The notes under the pieces are model-generated. The model saw only the letters and a program-made list of their open reading frames with translations, did not search any database and was not told where the DNA came from. This document shows, one piece after another, positions 59,761-64,000 of a stretch of DNA of 64,000 nucleotides. A program made the translations under genes and the position numbers. The DNA comes from Litoditis marina (Eukaryota > Nematoda > Chromadorea > Rhabditida > Rhabditidae): contig OZ038437.1 in assembly GCA_964036275.1 (NCBI GenBank), positions 9,112,304 through 9,176,303 of the forward strand. The letters are read 5' to 3'. Positions within the stretch are counted from its first letter, which is position 1, and each line of letters starts with the position of its first letter.

Positions 59761-60487
59761 TTTGTTTTTTTAGTCAGTACATATTTTCATCAACGGTGAT
59801 CGTTATGAAATGATTGAAACGGTAGTTCAGGAACATTAACGAATTGAACTGATGCTGTTATTCTGCTCACACATCCCAGCATGATGTAAATGTAGCGAAA
59901 TAGTGCGAGAATCAAGAGACGCAGGAAAGTATGAAGATGTCAGGATGTTTTAGCATACGTAATCAAATGGTGGTGAGATAGAGGTGACAGTGGCATTGTC
60001 CACACTCCATCTCGACTTTGTGATATATTTTTTACGTCTACATCATAATAATTATCACATCTATAACTTCTACATAATAATAATTATCACATCATGATAA
60101 TTTTCATGACATAGTTTCTAAGCGTACGAGGTACTGAGCTTTGACCAAAATCTTTTAGAATGTTCTATGCCTTTCTATTCAACTATACCCCTTCAATTAA
60201 GCTTCGATGGCATTGTATACGAGTGGCTTTCGCTCACTAATGGCTTTCCATTATTGAACTTTCATTGTGTATTTATTCACAGGAATAGATATATTACTTA
60301 TCCTGTCTTGTTTTTCACGCCTCAACATGAGTAATCAATCGATCAATATTCCAAGATTTTGATCCAGTTTATGGTTTCAAAATAGAATATGTGACAGGTT
60401 CATTGTAGTTTTATCAGTGGTGGACGAAATACAGACAAGCAGCTCTGAAAAACACAATTAGTGACTTTCTCATGGTTCTTTCCAATG
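59761..60487 (+). repeat. Palindrome 2 spacer = unit A, copy 2
   Basis: Matches 43950-44690 directly, including TCACACATCCCAGCATGATG and the TAATAATTATCACATC repeats. A possible exon in copy 1 (minus strand, about 44620-44442) has a stop in this copy, so it is not a conserved gene. Confidence 0.75.
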
Positions 60488-61005
60488 GATTATTATTTCA
60501 AGTGATGAATTACTAATCGATGATATATCGTTGACATATTCTATCCCATGTGTCGATTACAAACCTAATTCGTAAAAAGTGGGGGACCAGGAAGTGTGTG
60601 AGTTCTGTTCGGTTTCACCGTTTTCTGCAAAAAGGGAACAATACGATGTTGTGAATGAGTGCAACAAAAAAAGAACAATACATTTCTTTGCACAACGACT
60701 CACAAAAAAAAACAGAATATACAATGTATAACTTGAATGTAAAAGTGCATAGTGGTTTCACCTAAGAACGTTGTGAACCGTTGTGCAAAGAAATGTATTG
60801 TTCTTTTTTTGTTGCACTCATTCACAACATCGTATTGTTCCCTTTTTGCAGAAAACGGTGAAACCGAACAGAACTCACACACTTCCTGGTCCCCCACTTT
60901 TTACGAATTGTTCTCTTTTTGCTAGTTGTACTAGTACAACTACTCCTAGAGTTGACTTAGAAAAACTATTTTTGAATAGTGGTGACTCTCAAACATCCTG
61001 ATATC

Positions 61006-62208
61006 TTTTTTTTTCCACCCCTTGTCTCTTTTCCACCCCTTGTCATTCCACCCCTTGTCTCGGTCGTGTGAGGTGACCCCTCTCGATTGATTATTATGCC
61101 ATCGCCTCGTCCAAAAATGGTACCATCTCGAACCCATTTTTCTACCATTTTGAGTGAAATAAAATCACTCAACTCCAAACTCGACAGTCTGACCAAATCC
61201 CTGCCCACCATTATTCAAGCTGAACTTCACCGTTTCAATGATCGTCGATGTCTCACTATTTATGGCCTACCAGAGGATTCTTCAACAAAGAGAAAGGTGA
61301 ATGCAATTTTCAATTTGGTGTCCGTTTCTCCATCTAATATCTCTATTCTACACCGTTTGGGTAAACCTCGTCAAGATGGTTTACCTCGCCCACTCAAAGT
61401 TTCTGTCAAAGATGGTATTCCGTTTCCTCGTCTGATTGATCTTTCTACTGCTATGAAATCCGAAGATTCTATGTCAACTTTTCATGTGCGGAAGTTCGAG
61501 ACCCCGGAACAGCGAAAGGCCGGATTCCTCGCCAGACAATCGAAACGAGACGCCGCCCGAGCTGAGGTCACCGACCAAACTACAATCCTGCCAAGTCCAG
61601 CCGACACCAATCTTCAGACAGAAATGGAGGTAGTTGAAGAAAGTAGAAGTTCTGTCATTATTACTTCTCCCTCAGCTACATGTGATTCTCCTCAAGTCAT
61701 TTCATCTGAACATAATACTTGTCCAACTCCTTCTGAATCCCCTCCAACTGATGATCCAATCTCTATTCCTGCTCCCGGTTCATTCGATAATTTCTACAAA
61801 CACCATGTTCCACCAACATTGTATCCCAGTCAGCTTGAGAGAATTGCTCGCTATTGTAAAGAAGTACACTCTCATTGTGAACAGTTTCCTAACGCATCTG
61901 TTGAGGATTATTATGTTTTCGTTGTTCCGCCTTACTTCAGAACTACCTTCATTATCAAGTACTATGAGTTGTACGACTACAAGATCATTCCTGCTTCTCG
62001 TATGAAAAACCTTTATATGTGATATTTCTCTTTCTTCTCTCCTTTTCCATCAGCTGCATCGATATTTCTGAATCTCCCCAGATTTAATATCTCTCCATCC
62101 TCGGTATTTTAATTTTCTCTTTTACATAAGTTCATGTATAATCGTCATCATAACACGTTACAATTTGTTCTGCCATTTATATATGAGCAATAAATTATTA
62201 TTATTATT
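61006..62208 (+). mobile_element. ORF1-only LINE-like retroposon with 5-bp target duplication
   Basis: 1203 bp flanked by ATATC (61001-61005 and 62209-62213). 5' end has three TTCCACCCCTTGTC repeats that look like a 5' UTR/promoter. One intact ORF follows, then a 3' UTR and an (ATT)n tail. The mirror arm of palindrome 2 has the empty site with a single ATATC, so insertion is certain and younger than the palindrome. There is no reverse transcriptase, so it must be moved by another LINE. Confidence 0.85.
61087..62022 (+). CDS. LINE ORF1-like RNA-binding protein (311 residues)
   Basis: N-terminal heptad-like helix (about residues 18-50, FSTILSEIKSLNSKLDSLTK), then RRCLTIYGLPE and, some 35 residues on, ILHRLGK and RPLKVSV (about 53-108), the RRM-like core typical of LINE ORF1 nucleic-acid chaperones. 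A Ser/Pro/Glu-rich linker follows (about 150-235) and an acidic/aromatic C-terminal part with VPPYFRTTFIIKYYELYDY. The start at 61087 (MIIMPSPRPK) could instead be the second Met at 61096. It probably binds the element RNA. The rest of the LINE (endonuclease and reverse transcriptase) is missing, although 5' and 3' ends appear intact. Confidence 0.7.
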   Translation: MIIMPSPRPKMVPSRTHFSTILSEIKSLNSKLDSLTKSLPTIIQAELHRFNDRRCLTIYGLPEDSSTKRKVNAIFNLVSVSPSNISILHRLGKPRQDGLPRPLKVSVKDGIPFPRLIDLSTAMKSEDSMSTFHVRKFETPEQRKAGFLARQSKRDAARAEVTDQTTILPSPADTNLQTEMEVVEESRSSVIITSPSATCDSPQVISSEHNTCPTPSESPPTDDPISIPAPGSFDNFYKHHVPPTLYPSQLERIARYCKEVHSHCEQFPNASVEDYYVFVVPPYFRTTFIIKYYELYDYKIIPASRMKNLYM

Positions 62209-63332
62209 ATATCTGGAAGTTCCAAGTTTTCAAACGATGTGATTTTTGTTTTTCAAAATATTTTTGGCGCTAATTAACTTCTTAAATCGGCGTGATAGGC
62301 GAAACTGGTTCAAAAAACAGTTTTTTTCCGCTTCGTTAATTAAAATCTGAGTGTTGTGAAAAATATGCGTCATTATAGTACAAAGAAAATCTTTTCTCCA
62401 TTGGCGCGAACGGGCGCCAGCTATTGGCGCCATATATGGAACATGCTCTTTTAATTGGTAACAAATAACTGGAATGGATGGCCTCGACCAATAAGCACAA
62501 TTTCCGACTGTTTTTTGGTTCCGAAACCCTATTTTCAATTTTGGCGCCATTTGGCGGATAAAGTGCCGTTTTGGCGCAGAATGTCGAAGAAATGTTGGTA
62601 TCCAAGCCGTATTCGTCAACTATGGTCATAGTTCGGACATTTGTGGAACATTTCGCTCGTTACCCTACTTTCCTGGCGTTGTTCTAATTTGGCGCCACTG
62701 GGCGCCAGCGTTTAGCGCCAAAATTGAACCATGGCACCAAACTTTCAGAAAAGGCTGGGATTCGCTAATCTAACCTCTGTGCAAAATTTCGGAGCATTTC
62801 GTTCATGGGAACACATATTTTCCAGCTTCTGGCGCCTATTGGCGCCCGCGCCAAGCGCCAAACGAAACGTGACAACACCAAACTTTGGAGGCCGAGCTAA
62901 CTTTGAGGTCTACGCATGTGTGCCAAATTTCAGCCGAATCGGTCCAGTAGTTAGAAAAATAATTTTCTATGCGGACATTGGACGAGCGACGAGGGACGAG
63001 CGACGAGGGACAACGGAAATTTTTATAACGACACGAAAGCATAACTTTTTTCAACCCTGACCGATTTTCTTAATTTTTTCACACAACGTGTATTTAATAG
63101 ATATCTAGCTCTCTCTCTCTCTCTTTAAATTTCGAAAAAAATATCTTATCTGAAGACTTTTGTGGTTTGAAAGCCAAAAATGAGTGCACAATGGCCAAAC
63201 CAAACACAACTCACACGCAGCGCTTCGCGCTGCGCGCGCTTAAGGTATTGAAAAAACGGAGTAAACAATGGGTGCAGGGCTTTCAACTGCACAAGCATAC
63301 AGTTGTATTTACAAAAAAAACTTATAACCTTT

Positions 63333-63726
63333 TCACGTAGTTCCAGCCTTCTTTATCGGTTTCTTCGAGCTCGATTTCTTGCTGTGTTTGCTGTTGAGTT
63401 TTTTCGAGGCTGAAACTGCGTTAAAATGAACAAACCAACTGTTTGATGTGAACTGGCTCGGTTCAGTTGATCACAATTCAGAATTCACCGAACCTGTTTT
63501 TTCGCTCAATTCTTTGATGGTTATATGGTAGAGAAGCAATGAATTTACAAATAGAAATGAATCGAAACTAAAACTTACAGGCTCCTAGTTTGTGTTTATC
63601 TTTCTGTTTCTTGCTCGGTGTTCCCGGCACAGGCGGTGGTGGCTGCGATGGTTTGGGCGGCGGCGGCGGCAGCGGCGGCGGCGGTGGTGGATTCTTTGGA
63701 GGTTGTATGAACTCGTAATCAGCCAT
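63333..63726 (-). CDS. Small proline-rich/basic protein, copy 3 (two exons)
   Basis: Exon 1 63726-63579, exon 2 63409-63333, with splice sites and a 74-residue length identical to copy 2. It lies in the right arm of palindrome 2, so the two should be near-identical products. Confidence 0.6.
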
Positions 63727-64000
63727 GAATGTTCTACTGAAGATTGAATACTCAGTGTAACTTTTTTCTCTGACCTTTGTAAGTGACAGTAAGCGGCTAC
63801 CAGACATTCAAAAGAGGTTGAACACATGCTGATGTTTTTACGAGTTATATATCTTCTTGATAAGAACATCCTTCAGAAAAAACTGTTTCTGTTTTAGTGA
63901 AAACTTTTATCAATGATTAATAGCAACATAATCGTGTGATTTCCATACAAAATAGGTTTCTCAAACTACGACGAAAAACCTAGAGCCTACCGTCTTTCCA

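Larger units (their letters stand above)
60566..63244. mobile_element. Inserted element I, right copy (1.48 kb without the nested retroposon)
   Basis: Boundaries read from comparison with the uninterrupted A-B copy at 44755: insertion from TCGTAAAAAGTGGGG to CGCGCGCTTAAG. A palindrome lies at the left end and a GC hairpin (GCAGCGCTTCGCGCTGC) just inside the right end. A TC start and a hairpin near the end recall Helitrons, but the terminal CTRR is absent, so the class is open. Confidence 0.6.
60488..64000 (-). repeat. Palindrome 2, right arm (continues past the window)
   Basis: Inverted copy of 57458-59760 carrying the extra retroposon at 61006-62208. The match is still perfect at the last base of the window, so the arm extends beyond it. 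Confidence 0.93.

Noticed and set aside
58195..63244. Element I as a typical Helitron
   Set aside because: TC start and 3' hairpin fit, but the end reads CTTAAG rather than CTRR, and insertion between A and T is not seen.

Overview
The window looks like a gene-poor, repeat-rich piece of a nematode genome, most likely Caenorhabditis or a close relative. The DNA is AT-rich. Genes have short exons, many spliced at TTTCAG-type acceptors and GTAAGT/GTGAGT donors. There is a serpentine receptor of the nematode Srg type, a BEL/Pao retroelement with a phlebovirus-type envelope (the arrangement known from Caenorhabditis Cer elements), and a very high density of short palindromic transposons (MITEs). 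Genus and species are inferred; no search was possible.

Layout. 1-5.0 kb: the 3' half of an endogenous retrovirus-like BEL/Pao element (integrase end of pol, glycoprotein gene, displaced gag zinc-knuckle remnant, LTR-like end). 5.2-30.1 kb: minus-strand exons of a tandem family of four-transmembrane (claudin/PMP22-topology) proteins, with introns full of MITEs, tRNA-derived repeats, a truncated LINE and a 4.74-kb perfect GATA array. 32.6-43.3 kb: plus-strand exons of an Srg-type chemoreceptor. Its putative first intron holds a 4.75-kb TIR transposon with a TA target duplication and possible captured exons, and its last coding exon runs into a MITE. 44-64 kb: a small family region built from inverted duplications. 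It has three copies of a two-exon proline-rich/basic protein gene, three copies of a secreted cysteine-rich peptide gene (one apparently lacking exon 2), and two large palindromes. Palindrome 1 is 48213-51614 / 53539-56938. Palindrome 2 is 57458-59760 / 60488 to beyond the window end. An ORF1-only LINE-like insertion sits in just one arm of palindrome 2.

History that can be read directly. Both ends of palindrome 1 fall inside MITEs that are complete on the left and cut on the right, so the left arm is the likely parent. The 1208-bp offset between the inner and outer parts of palindrome 2 equals the 1203-bp retroposon plus its 5-bp target duplication. The 4.75-kb transposon splits a MITE whose intact relatives show the empty site. 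Many unrelated-looking MITE families share the ends TATAGT...ACTATA, and two such families carry tRNA-like sequences.

Limits. Exon joins are deduced from splice motifs and reading-frame phase. Family names are from motif recognition only, and repeat boundaries are accurate to a few bases at best.
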